A DNA stretch of 6,742 nucleotides, taken from positions 1 through 6,742 of the forward strand of contig CACXDE010000455.1 of NCBI GenBank assembly GCA_902766305.1. Reading direction: 5' to 3'. The translations under genes were made by a program, and so were the position numbers. The notes below the pieces were generated by a model. That model was not told the DNA's origin. It did no database searches and saw only the letters and a list, made by a program, of their open reading frames with translations. The stretch is from an uncultured Ruminococcus sp. Its GTDB lineage: Bacteria; Bacillota; Clostridia; Oscillospirales; Acutalibacteraceae. Below are positions 1 to 5,479 of the stretch, in pieces; position 1 is the first letter of the stretch, and each line of letters opens with the position of its first letter.

Positions 1-9
1 GCTTGCCAT
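1..9 (-). CDS. 5' end of an unidentified gene, cut by the left edge
   Basis: Reading the minus strand, a perfect AGGAGG (21-16) is followed after six bases by an ATG at 9-7 and then GCA AGC, giving Met-Ala-Ser before the window ends. The strong ribosome binding site at ideal spacing and the structured-looking leader upstream make a real start likely. Three codons are far too few to name the product, so I assign no function. Confidence 0.55.
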
Positions 10-96
10 AATTTGCCTCCTGGTTTCCGTCTCAGGAATTTTGATACCTATACATACTTCGGATAAGGCTGGGACATAGATACGACCCGAAACGTA
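10..96 (-). promoter_or_regulatory. Possible structured 5' leader of the left-edge gene
   Basis: On the minus strand, TAC (96-94) and TTCGG (91-87) can pair with CCGAA (62-58) and GTA (57-55), giving an 8-bp stem with a 2-base bulge. Closer to the gene, TCCTG (37-33) can pair with CAGGA (22-18), which would cover most of the AGGAGG ribosome binding site. An alternative helper pairs TTCC (38-35) with GGAA (28-25), leaving the site free. Two mutually exclusive foldings beside the start are what a translation-controlling leader would show. The stems are short and I cannot match the leader to a known riboswitch or ribosomal-protein leader. No convincing sigma-A promoter was found upstream. Confidence 0.3.
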
Positions 97-413
97 TTTT
101 TTATAACAAAATTTAACATACTTACTATAACAGATTTTGGATAAAAATAAAATACTTTTTTTTACTAAAATATTTACTTCTTCTTTATGAATATTTTACA
201 TAACACAAAATAAATATATCATTTTTAGTTATTGTGTATATGAAAAATCGACAAAATATCATAATTTAACCTCAAAAATAATATATTTTTTTCATTTTGG
301 TTAATAATGCACAATGATTATAACATATAATCTGTTAATTTTATTATCAGAATAATCTCAGTGAACGAAATAACGAACTATTGCTTGATTTCAGGCAAAA
401 ATTATTACTATAT
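97..413. other. AT-rich noncoding stretch, no gene seen
   Basis: This is very AT-rich DNA with stop codons in all frames and no ribosome binding site with an open frame. The visible structure is limited. AATAACGAAC (369-378) has an inverted partner GTTCGTTATT (436-445). ATGCACAATGA (307-317) recurs as ATGCACAGTGA (446-456). It probably carries the promoter of the left-edge gene, but no clear -35/-10 pair stands out. Confidence 0.5.
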
Positions 414-610
414 ATAAATGAGCAAATTTATAATTGTTCGTTATTATGCACAGTGAGCTTGTCATCTTGATCGTACCCAACCTGTCATCCTGAGCGAAGC
501 GAAGGATCTTTTTCACGAAAGCAAGCTTTACCGAAAGGATTCTCGTCGCTGCCGCCCCTCAGAATGACAAGTCGTTTGTGCAATTCTACAGATTTGCTCT
601 TTTATAGATA
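414..610. mobile_element. MITE-like inverted-repeat element with flanking 11-bp direct repeats
   Basis: The stretch folds back on itself in nested blocks. ATAAATGAGCAAAT (414-427) matches the complement of 592-605 at 13 of 14 bases. GCACA followed by CTTGTCAT (448-465) is mirrored at 564-581. TGTCATCCTGAG (483-494) pairs with CTCAGAATGACA (558-569) with one mismatch. The identical 11-mer TATTACTATAT lies just outside on both sides (403-413 and 611-621), like a target duplication. The element has no coding capacity, so movement would need a transposase elsewhere. The core with TGTCATCCTGAGCGAAGCG resembles an interspersed palindromic repeat I recall from many bacterial genomes. The right-hand border is uncertain by about 5 bases, because 606-610 has no left counterpart. 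A long hairpin here could also end transcription from the minus-strand gene at 647-1381. Confidence 0.55.
483..569. repeat. Core palindromic repeat with TGTCATCCTGAG termini
   Basis: The two ends of this 87-bp unit are near-perfect inverted copies. Inside the arms, AGCGAAGCGAAGGATCT on the left corresponds loosely to an AGCGACGAGAATCC-like sequence on the complement of the right arm. The centre holds AAAGC-AA-GCTTT (about 513-524), which could form the hairpin tip. Its base composition is clearly richer in G+C than the surrounding AT-rich DNA. A degenerate extra half-copy (TGTCATCTTGATCG, from 461) sits just upstream. It is noncoding. Confidence 0.6.
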
Positions 611-646
611 TATTACTATATTTTACAATAATTCAGTAATCAGGGG

Positions 647-1381
647 TTATTGTTTTAATTCCAATTCAGAAAAACTGCTGTCTGTCAGTTTTTCTATTTC
701 TTTTGAGGTCAGTTCTCTGTATTCTCCAAATGCAAGATTATCGTCAAGGTATAAGCCGCCGATCCGCAGTCTTTTAAGTGCAGATACTTCTGCTCTGACA
801 GCGTGGAACATTCTTTTGATCTGGTGATATTTTCCTTCACATATCTCCACAAGTGCAGTGCAGCCCCCGGTCAGTTTCATTGCTGCCGGAAGGAAAGCAT
901 CATCTCTGCTGTTTATTCCGGCAGCAAATTTTGCGGCATCCTCTTCTGTAAGTTCCCTGTCACAGGTTACCTGATACAATTTGTATACATGATTTTTTGG
1001 TTAATGTTTTTTGTGTGAGAGTTCTCCGTCATCTGTCAGTAATACAAAACCCGTTGTATCCTTATCAAGACGGCCGGCCGGAAACATTCCGTTTCTTTTA
1101 AGAGCAGGGGAAAGAAGATCAATCACCGTATGAGTATTTTTGTCTTTGCTTGCTGAAAGCACTCCGGCGGGTTTATTCATCATTATGTACAGATATTTCT
1201 TGTATACAAGCTTTTCGCCCCGTACAACTATTTCATCCTTTTCCGGATCGACCTTTATATCGCTTCTTTTTGTTACTTTACCGTTTACTGTCAGAAGACC
1301 CTTAAGTGCAAGCTTTCTAGATTCACTTCTTGTAGCAATATTTTGTCCTGAAAGAATCTTATCAAGACGTTCTGTTCCCAT
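647..1381 (-). pseudogene. rsuA: 16S rRNA pseudouridine synthase (RsuA type), interrupted by an in-frame TAA
   Basis: The full frame would encode 244 residues, normal for RsuA enzymes that convert U516 (E. coli numbering) of 16S rRNA to pseudouridine. Visible parts are an N-terminal S4 RNA-binding domain (about residues 4-52), YIMMNKPAG (65-73), the catalytic GRLDKDTTG motif with Asp106 (103-111) and LLTDDGELSH (114-123). After these come PKNHVYK (128-134) and the C-terminal EGKYHQIKRMF and LKRLRIGGLYLD motifs. DTTG with LTDDGELSH favours RsuA over RluB. Codon 127 (1003-1001) is TAA in the same frame as both halves, so there is no net frameshift. Residues 125-127 read Lys-His-stop where relatives have something like Leu-Leu-Ser. 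The upstream part keeps the catalytic Asp but lacks the C-terminal half of the catalytic domain. A TTG at 979 without a good binding site could start only a fragment. The start ATG is preceded by GAGATGAT (1392-1385), close to the Shine-Dalgarno consensus. This may be a true decay event or an assembly error. Confidence 0.85.
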
Positions 1382-1411
1382 AATATCATCTCTTTTTCAT
1401 TTAGTTTTTTT

Positions 1412-1440
1412 ATTATATCATATCATGATTCTTTTTACAA
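1412..1440 (-). promoter_or_regulatory. Sigma-A promoter of the pseudouridine synthase
   Basis: On the minus strand, TTGTAA (1440-1435) and a perfect TATAAT (1417-1412) are separated by exactly 17 bases. Transcription would begin near 1405, leaving a leader of about 24 bases that contains the binding site for the ATG at 1381. An intact promoter and start argue that the gene was recently functional or that the internal stop is an artefact. Confidence 0.65.
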
Positions 1441-1563
1441 TGTGCAATATGATTCAGATGTTATTGATTTTTAAAGATCTTGCATTTTTTTATTTTATGT
1501 GTTAATATTAAACCCGTTGGTCGATTTTTTGATATTAAGACGGACTTTTACAGGGGGAATTTT

Positions 1564-1992
1564 GTGTTTTCTTATATCTGGCCGATAGTTTTGGTGATTA
1601 TATCTAATGTAATATATCAGATTTGTGCAAAATCTGTACCTGAAACTATAAATCCTTTCGCGTCTCTTACAATAACATACCTTGTCGGAGCGATAGGATC
1701 AGCAATATTGTTTTTTGTTATGAATGAGGATACTAATATCATAAAGGAATACGGTAAACTGAATTGGGCACCGTTTGTTTTAGGAATAGTTATAGTCGGA
1801 CTTGAAGCTGGGTGGATATATGCGTATAAAGCTGGCTGGCAGGTAAGTGCCGGATTTATTGTTCAGAGTGCCGTTCCCGCAGCTGCTTTATTGGTTGTTG
1901 GTTTTCTTCTGTATAAAGAAGCTTTAACGTGGAATAAGATAGTCGGTGTGGCGATATGTCTTGTGGGTTTGTTTTTTATTAATTATAAGTGA
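1564..1992 (+). CDS. Small EamA/DMT-family membrane transporter, single-domain
   Basis: The product is a 142-residue integral membrane protein with five hydrophobic segments: about residues 2-21, 31-53, 67-92, 97-118 and 123-140. Landmarks are SNVIYQICAKS in helix 1 and the GLEAGWIYAYKAGW stretch. The GFIVQSAVPAAALLVVG stretch and LLYKEALTWNKIVG near the C-terminus fit one EamA repeat of the drug/metabolite transporter superfamily. Full-size members carry two such repeats, so a half-size protein presumably works as a dimer. The substrate cannot be told. I chose the GTG at 1564 because AGGGGGA (1552-1558) lies five bases upstream. The frame stays open further upstream, but no start there has a binding site. 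A weak promoter candidate is TTGCAT (1480-1485) with TAATAT (1503-1508), 17-bp spacing. The gene stands alone, divergent from the pseudouridine synthase, and ends at its own terminator. Confidence 0.8.
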   Translation: MFSYIWPIVLVIISNVIYQICAKSVPETINPFASLTITYLVGAIGSAILFFVMNEDTNIIKEYGKLNWAPFVLGIVIVGLEAGWIYAYKAGWQVSAGFIVQSAVPAAALLVVGFLLYKEALTWNKIVGVAICLVGLFFINYK

Positions 1993-2043
1993 AGTCTTTA
2001 TATTGATTTATTCTTTAAATCGGTCTGTGAATAGATGTTTTCG

Positions 2044-2068
2044 GAACTGCTTTGCGGCAGTTCTTTTT
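2044..2068 (+). terminator. Rho-independent terminator after the EamA gene
   Basis: GAACTGC (2044-2050) and GCAGTTC (2057-2063) form a perfect 7-bp stem around a 6-base loop, followed directly by TTTTT (2064-2068). This separates the EamA gene from the LysM gene downstream. Confidence 0.8.
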
Positions 2069-2130
2069 GTTTGTACAGTATTATCAAAAGATAAATCTTG
2101 CGCATAGGATATAGGGAGGAGGTATTCTAT

Positions 2131-2772
2131 ATGAAAACAATTGTTTATGTAGTACAGCCGGGTGATGACCTTGCGTCTGTCGCGGAAAGATTTTCGACCG
2201 ATATAAAAACTATTGCCGGATTCAACGGCATTACTGATCCTGATAATATTGAAGCAGGGAGGATACTTCGTATTCCTGTAAACAGCAGCGAACCTGTTAT
2301 TTTTACAGAATATACAATTGAAGACGGCGATACGCTGTACTCTATAGCTAAAATGTATGGTACTGATGTAAATACCTTGTCACGGCTTAACGGTATACCG
2401 GATCCGGATTCAATACAAGCAGGCAGAGTTATACGTATTCCTTCATCCACAGTGCCTGACAGTATAAGAATATATATAGTGCGTGACGGAGACACTCTTT
2501 ATGAAATAGGGAAAAAATACGGCTACGGTATTGACGAATTAGCGGCATTCAATGATATTATAGACCCGGATAAAATTCATATCGGTCAGGTAATCAGATT
2601 CCCGACAGCTGTAGGCGGAGAAATAAAGGACGGTATATACACCGTAAAAAGCGGAGATACGCTTTATAAAATAGCAGAGCGTTTCGATACAACAGTTATT
2701 GATCTAATAAATCTGAATAAGCTGACAAAACCTGATTGTCTTGTTCCGGGACAGAAGCTTTATGTAAACTGA
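2131..2772 (+). CDS. Protein of four tandem LysM domains
   Basis: The 213-residue protein consists almost entirely of four LysM modules at about residues 6-49, 61-104, 115-158 and 170-213. Each has the pattern Y-x-V/I-x-x-G-D-x-L, an AxxF/Y-type helix, a (F/L)N-x-(I/L) turn and a closing G-x-x-(I/L)-x-(I/V/F)-P or equivalent. LysM folds bind N-acetylglucosamine-containing glycans such as peptidoglycan or chitin. There is no catalytic domain, transmembrane helix or signal peptide: the protein opens MKTIVYVVQPGDD and goes straight into the first module. The start at 2131 follows AGGGAGGAGG (2113-2122) with an 8-base gap; the upstream in-frame start at 2098 is an artefact. The role may be in spore coat or cell-wall assembly, as for other cytoplasmically made LysM proteins in Firmicutes, but this is inference. 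The gene is monocistronic and convergent with the redox operon. No clear sigma-A promoter was seen. Confidence 0.85.
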   Translation: MKTIVYVVQPGDDLASVAERFSTDIKTIAGFNGITDPDNIEAGRILRIPVNSSEPVIFTEYTIEDGDTLYSIAKMYGTDVNTLSRLNGIPDPDSIQAGRVIRIPSSTVPDSIRIYIVRDGDTLYEIGKKYGYGIDELAAFNDIIDPDKIHIGQVIRFPTAVGGEIKDGIYTVKSGDTLYKIAERFDTTVIDLINLNKLTKPDCLVPGQKLYVN

Positions 2773-2785
2773 TAACTATCACCAC

Positions 2786-2829
2786 AAAAAAATCACAGCT
2801 GCCATATATTAAGCATTGACAGCTGTGAT
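2786..2829 (-). terminator. Terminator of the nfnA-nfnB operon
   Basis: ATCACAGCTG (2792-2801) and CAGCTGTGAT (2820-2829) form a perfect 10-bp stem with an 18-base loop. Read on the minus strand, the stem is followed by a run of seven U (2792-2786, the first overlapping the stem), as expected for a terminator 22 bp past the nfnB stop. On the plus strand no T run follows, so it should serve the convergent LysM gene poorly or only as a transcript-stabilising hairpin. Confidence 0.8.
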
Positions 2830-2850
2830 CTATGATTCTAATTAGTTATA

Positions 2851-4248
2851 TTACTTATTTCTTATGTACTCATCGATAGCTTTTGCAGCTGCTTTACCTG
2901 CACCCATTGCAAGAATAACAGTTGCAGCACCCGTAACAGCGTCTCCGCCGGCATATACACCTTCACGGGTAGTAAGTCCGTTCTCACCGTCTGTAACGAT
3001 ACAGCCCTTCTTATTTGTTTCAAGACCTGGTGTAGTGCTTCTGATAAGAGGATTCGGGCTTGTGCCTATAGACATTATCATTGTGTCAACGTCAAGAACA
3101 AATTCGCTGCCTTCCTTAACGATAGGTCTGCGTCTTCCGCTTGCGTCAGGCTCACCGAGTTCCATCTCCACACATTTCATGCCGCAGACTTCTCCGGCTT
3201 CGTTTCCGAGTACCTCAACCGGATTAGTAAGTGTCTTGAAAATAATTCCTTCTTCCTCAGCATGTTCAACTTCTTCTTTTCTTGCCGGAAGCTCTTCCAT
3301 ACCGCGGCGGTATACTATGTACACCTCATCAGCACCCATTCTCTTAGCACTTCTGGCTGCATCCATTGCAACATTTCCGCCGCCGACTACAGCAACCTTT
3401 TTACTGTGCTTGATAGGAGTTTTGCTGCCCTCTTTGTAAGCCTTCATAAGGTTGATACGGGTAAGGTATTCGTTTGCAGAATAAACACCCTTAAGGCTTT
3501 CGCCCGGGATATTCATAAAGCGGGGAAGACCTGCGCCGCTGCCGATATAAACAGCCTCATTGCCCATTTCAAAAAGCTCGTCAATAGTAAGAACCTTGCC
3601 TATAACCATATTTGTTTCAACGTCAACACCGATAGCCTTAAGGTTATCAATTTCTTTCTGGACGATAGCTTTTGGGAGTCTGAATTCAGGAATGCCGTAT
3701 ACAAGAACGCCGCCTGCTAAATGAAGAGCTTCGTATACAGTTACTTTATAGCCGAGCTTTGCAAGGTCGCCGGCTGCTGTAAGACCGCTGGGACCAGCAC
3801 CTATGATAGCAACCTTGTGACCGTTCTGAACAGGCATTTCAGGCATATCCTTGCAGTTTTCACGATGCCAGTCAGCAACAAATCTTTCAAGTCTGCCTAT
3901 ACCTACAGATTCGCCCTTAATACCTCTTACACATTTGCTTTCGCATTGTTTTTCCTGAGGACATACACGTCCGCAGACAGCCGGGAGAGAGCTGGACTTA
4001 GAAATTATCTGGTAAGCGCCTTCCATATCCTCGTTTGCAACTCTTTCAATAAAAGCCGGAATGTCTATCTGTACGGGACATCCCGTTGTACACGGCTTAT
4101 TTTTGCAGTTAAGGCAGCGTTTAGCTTCATTTACTGCCATCTCATATGTATAGCCGAGTGCTACCTCGTCAAAATTATTTCTTCTTACCATCGGATCCTG
4201 TACCGGCATCGGGCATTTTTTCGGATCCATATTTCTTTGTAAAGCCAT
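2851..4248 (-). CDS. nfnB: NfnB-like subunit: GltD-type NADPH/FAD oxidoreductase with two Fe-S cluster motifs
   Basis: This 465-residue flavoprotein is often annotated gltA/gltD (glutamate synthase small subunit). The N-terminal ferredoxin-like domain carries Cys45, 48, 53, 57 and Cys92, 96, 102, 106, the usual ligand region for two [4Fe-4S] clusters. VAIIGAGPSGL (146-156) binds FAD. VAVVGGGNVAMDAAR (285-299) with YRR (313-315) is the NADP(H) site. GGDAVTGAATVILAMGAG (434-451) closes the FAD domain. No glutamate synthase large subunit is nearby. The partner just upstream is PyrK-like, which fits NfnAB: the complex couples NADPH oxidation with electron bifurcation to NAD+ and ferredoxin, or the reverse. 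The alternative annotation is sulfide dehydrogenase SudA. The ATG at 4248 lies 2 bp past the nfnA stop, and its AAGGAGG (4265-4259) sits inside the last nfnA codons, implying translational coupling. Long open frames on the opposite strand here are shadows. Confidence 0.88.
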   Translation of the reverse strand: MALQRNMDPKKCPMPVQDPMVRRNNFDEVALGYTYEMAVNEAKRCLNCKNKPCTTGCPVQIDIPAFIERVANEDMEGAYQIISKSSSLPAVCGRVCPQEKQCESKCVRGIKGESVGIGRLERFVADWHRENCKDMPEMPVQNGHKVAIIGAGPSGLTAAGDLAKLGYKVTVYEALHLAGGVLVYGIPEFRLPKAIVQKEIDNLKAIGVDVETNMVIGKVLTIDELFEMGNEAVYIGSGAGLPRFMNIPGESLKGVYSANEYLTRINLMKAYKEGSKTPIKHSKKVAVVGGGNVAMDAARSAKRMGADEVYIVYRRGMEELPARKEEVEHAEEEGIIFKTLTNPVEVLGNEAGEVCGMKCVEMELGEPDASGRRRPIVKEGSEFVLDVDTMIMSIGTSPNPLIRSTTPGLETNKKGCIVTDGENGLTTREGVYAGGDAVTGAATVILAMGAGKAAAKAIDEYIRNK

Positions 4249-4250
4249 GG

Positions 4251-5093
4251 TTATTTTACCTCCTTATTGAGAAGATTGCAGGATGCTTCACGGGCATGTG
4301 TTTCAAATTCTCTGTACATTGTGCCTCTGTGCATAGCTTCGTCAAAATCTACAAGATGACCGTCAAAATCAGGACCGTCAACACAAGCAAACTTTGTCTC
4401 TCCGCCGACAGTAAGACGGCATCCGCCGCACATTCCTGTACCGTCTATCATTATCGGGTTCATGCTGACTATCGTTTTTATATTGTACTTCTTTGTCAGC
4501 TGCGCAACAAATTTCATCATGATAACAGGACCAATAGCTATTACTTCATCGTATTCGTTGCCTTCTTTTATAAGCTCCTCTAAAGCATTTGTCACAAGAC
4601 CCTTTGTGCCATAGCTTCCGTCGTCCGTCATCATACAGACTTTATCGCTTACAGCATTAAATTCATCTTCAAGAATCACAAGATCCTTGTTTCTGAATCC
4701 GACAATGCTGTGTACCTCGCAGCCAAGGGAATGAAGCTTCTTTGCTATAGGATAAGCTATAGCACTTCCAACGCCGCCGCCTACAACAGCAACCTTTTTA
4801 AGACCATCTGTTTCGCTGGGTCTGCCGAGAGGTCCGACAAAATCGTAGAGACAATCTCCTTCGCTGAGGGTATTAAGCTCCATGGTAGCACCGCCGACGA
4901 TCTGGAAGATGATGGTTACGGTTCCCATTTCACGGTCATAGTCTGCAATAGTCAGGGGAACTCTTTCGCTGTCTTCAAAAGCTCTGAAGATTATAAACTG
5001 ACCAGGTTCAGCTTTTTTTGCGATAAGAGGTGCATCGATCTCCATCAGGGTAACTGTAGGATTCAATTCTTTTTTTCTTACGATCTTATACAT
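4251..5093 (-). CDS. nfnA: NfnA-like subunit: FAD/NAD-binding, [2Fe-2S] PyrK/SudB-type oxidoreductase
   Basis: The 280-residue protein has the ferredoxin-NADP+ reductase fold. A beta-barrel FAD domain comes first, with the RVPLTIAD isoalloxazine loop (44-51) and an IVGGATMELNTL stretch (65-76). A nucleotide-binding domain follows, with VAVVGGGVGSAIAYPIAK (101-118) and AIGPVIMMKF (186-195). Near the C-terminus, MCGGCRLTVGG and FACVDGPDFDGHLVDF carry Cys222, Cys225 and Cys237 for a [2Fe-2S] cluster. In the structurally studied Thermotoga NfnA the fourth ligand is an Asp, and Asp217 is a candidate here. In the Nfn complex this subunit handles NAD(H) and feeds the bifurcating FAD of NfnB; it resembles PyrK but no pyrD is present. 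The start is set by AAGGAG (5108-5103), nine bases upstream of the ATG. It is first in a two-gene operon with nfnB and is transcribed from the paired promoters at 5205-5238. Confidence 0.88.
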   Translation of the reverse strand: MYKIVRKKELNPTVTLMEIDAPLIAKKAEPGQFIIFRAFEDSERVPLTIADYDREMGTVTIIFQIVGGATMELNTLSEGDCLYDFVGPLGRPSETDGLKKVAVVGGGVGSAIAYPIAKKLHSLGCEVHSIVGFRNKDLVILEDEFNAVSDKVCMMTDDGSYGTKGLVTNALEELIKEGNEYDEVIAIGPVIMMKFVAQLTKKYNIKTIVSMNPIMIDGTGMCGGCRLTVGGETKFACVDGPDFDGHLVDFDEAMHRGTMYREFETHAREASCNLLNKEVK

Positions 5094-5204
5094 CCTTTTT
5101 CACTCCTTAATGTGTTAAGAATTAATTCAGTCTGCAAATTTCAATTATGAATTTTTATGCAGGAAATAATACCAAAATAATTCTCTCAGATATAAACAGG
5201 TTTT

Positions 5205-5238
5205 AGTATATCATATCTTAAACAATTTTACAAGTCAA
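5205..5238 (-). promoter_or_regulatory. Two overlapping sigma-A promoters for nfnAB
   Basis: On the minus strand, TTGACT (5238-5233) and TATGAT (5215-5210) are 17 bases apart, each one base from consensus. Shifted by 5 bp, TTGTAA (5233-5228) and TATACT (5210-5205) are also 17 apart. Transcription would start near 5198-5203, about 105-110 bases before the nfnA ATG. The leader holds no obvious attenuator. Confidence 0.75.
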
Positions 5239-5248
5239 ATTGTAAAAT
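5225..5248. promoter_or_regulatory. 24-bp dyad over the nfn -35 region, candidate operator
   Basis: ATTTTACAA (5225-5233) and TTGTAAAAT (5240-5248) are perfect 9-base inverted arms around a 6-base spacer, covering both -35 boxes of the nfn promoters. A protein bound here would compete with RNA polymerase, so a repressor site is plausible. The bases are AT-rich, which raises the chance of a coincidental match. Confidence 0.4.
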
Positions 5249-5257
5249 CTTTCAAAA
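5240..5257. promoter_or_regulatory. Rex-like sequence upstream of the nfn promoters
   Basis: The sequence TTGTAAA-ATCT-TTCAAAA matches the general Rex operator pattern TTGTGAA-N4-TTCACAA at 12 of 14 defined positions. Rex is an NAD+/NADH-sensing repressor of redox genes in Gram-positive bacteria, which would make sense for an NADH-linked oxidoreductase. The site lies directly upstream of the -35 box. The regulator assignment is inference, and no rex gene is in view. Confidence 0.3.
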
Positions 5258-5301
5258 TAAATATTTATACTGCCGTTATTTACTGAAAATTATGTATTAA
5301 A

Positions 5302-5340
5302 TGACAGAAATTGGTTTAAACTGTCAGCGATAGACAGAAA
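5302..5340. repeat. GACAG repeats between nfnA and the AraC-family gene
   Basis: TGACAG (5302-5307) and CTGTCA (5321-5326) form an inverted pair with a 13-base spacer. GACAGAAA occurs twice in the same orientation at 5303-5310 and 5333-5340, exactly 30 bp apart. Such spacing, close to three helical turns, would put two sites on the same DNA face. No protein can be assigned. Confidence 0.3.
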
Positions 5341-5377
5341 AAGCAATGGGTGATATTTTGCTTTTACTATGGATGTT

Positions 5378-5408
5378 TTTTGCAAGCAACAGCATTTCAC
5401 TTGCAAAA
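5378..5408. promoter_or_regulatory. Inverted repeat TTTTGCAAG / CTTGCAAAA upstream of the AraC-family promoter
   Basis: Perfect 9-base arms at 5378-5386 and 5400-5408 are separated by 13 bases, so the arm centres are 22 bp apart, about two helical turns. The pair lies roughly 70-100 bp upstream of the predicted transcription start of the AraC-family gene, a usual place for an activator site. The right arm contains TTGCAA (5401-5406), which with TAAAAT (5424-5429) at 17-bp spacing could also be a weaker promoter. Confidence 0.4.
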
Positions 5409-5444
5409 GTTACTATATTTTTATAAAATATCCATATTGTACTA

Positions 5445-5473
5445 TTGATGAATGATAGGAATAGTATTATAAT
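5445..5473 (+). promoter_or_regulatory. Sigma-A promoter of the AraC-family regulator
   Basis: TTGATG (5445-5450) and a perfect TATAAT (5468-5473) are separated by 17 bases. Transcription would begin near 5480, leaving an unusually long leader of about 210 bases before the ATG at 5691. The -10 box lies at the centre of a perfect palindrome. Confidence 0.65.
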
Positions 5474-5479
5474 ACTATT
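5460..5479. promoter_or_regulatory. Perfect 20-bp palindrome over the -10 box, candidate operator
   Basis: AATAGTATTATAATACTATT reads identically on both strands with no interruption, and its centre overlaps the TATAAT of the promoter for the AraC-family gene. A dimeric repressor here would block transcription initiation. The half-site element TACTAT recurs in the same orientation at 5365-5370, 5411-5416, 5440-5445 and 5473-5478, which suggests more binding sites upstream. Confidence 0.5.

Noticed and set aside
31..36. CTGAGA on the minus strand, as in TPP riboswitches
   Set aside because: The other conserved TPP riboswitch segments are missing and the motif sits too close to the ribosome binding site.
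414..610. CRISPR array or tRNA-like gene
   Set aside because: The repeats are inverted rather than regularly spaced direct copies, and no cloverleaf could be folded.
564..827. Plus-strand open frame of 87 codons starting inside the palindromic repeat
   Set aside because: It begins in a noncoding repeat, has no ribosome binding site, and overlaps the C-terminal half of the pseudouridine synthase on the other strand.
979..979. TTG at 979 as a genuine start for a separate C-terminal protein
   Set aside because: It has no binding site and begins within a conserved stretch of the synthase; the fragment lacks the catalytic Asp.
2103..2111. CATAGGATA, a match to the sigma-K -10 pattern CATANNNTA before the LysM gene
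   Set aside because: Transcription would start inside the ribosome binding site at 2113-2122, and no matching -35 was verified, so it cannot be the functional promoter as placed.
2145..2495. Minus-strand open frame of 116 codons inside the LysM gene
   Set aside because: It is a mirror of the repetitive LysM coding sequence with no binding site or promoter.
2864..4583. Several long plus-strand open frames opposite nfnB and nfnA
   Set aside because: They lie antisense to strongly supported genes with full family motifs, have no good ribosome binding sites, and show no recognisable protein features.
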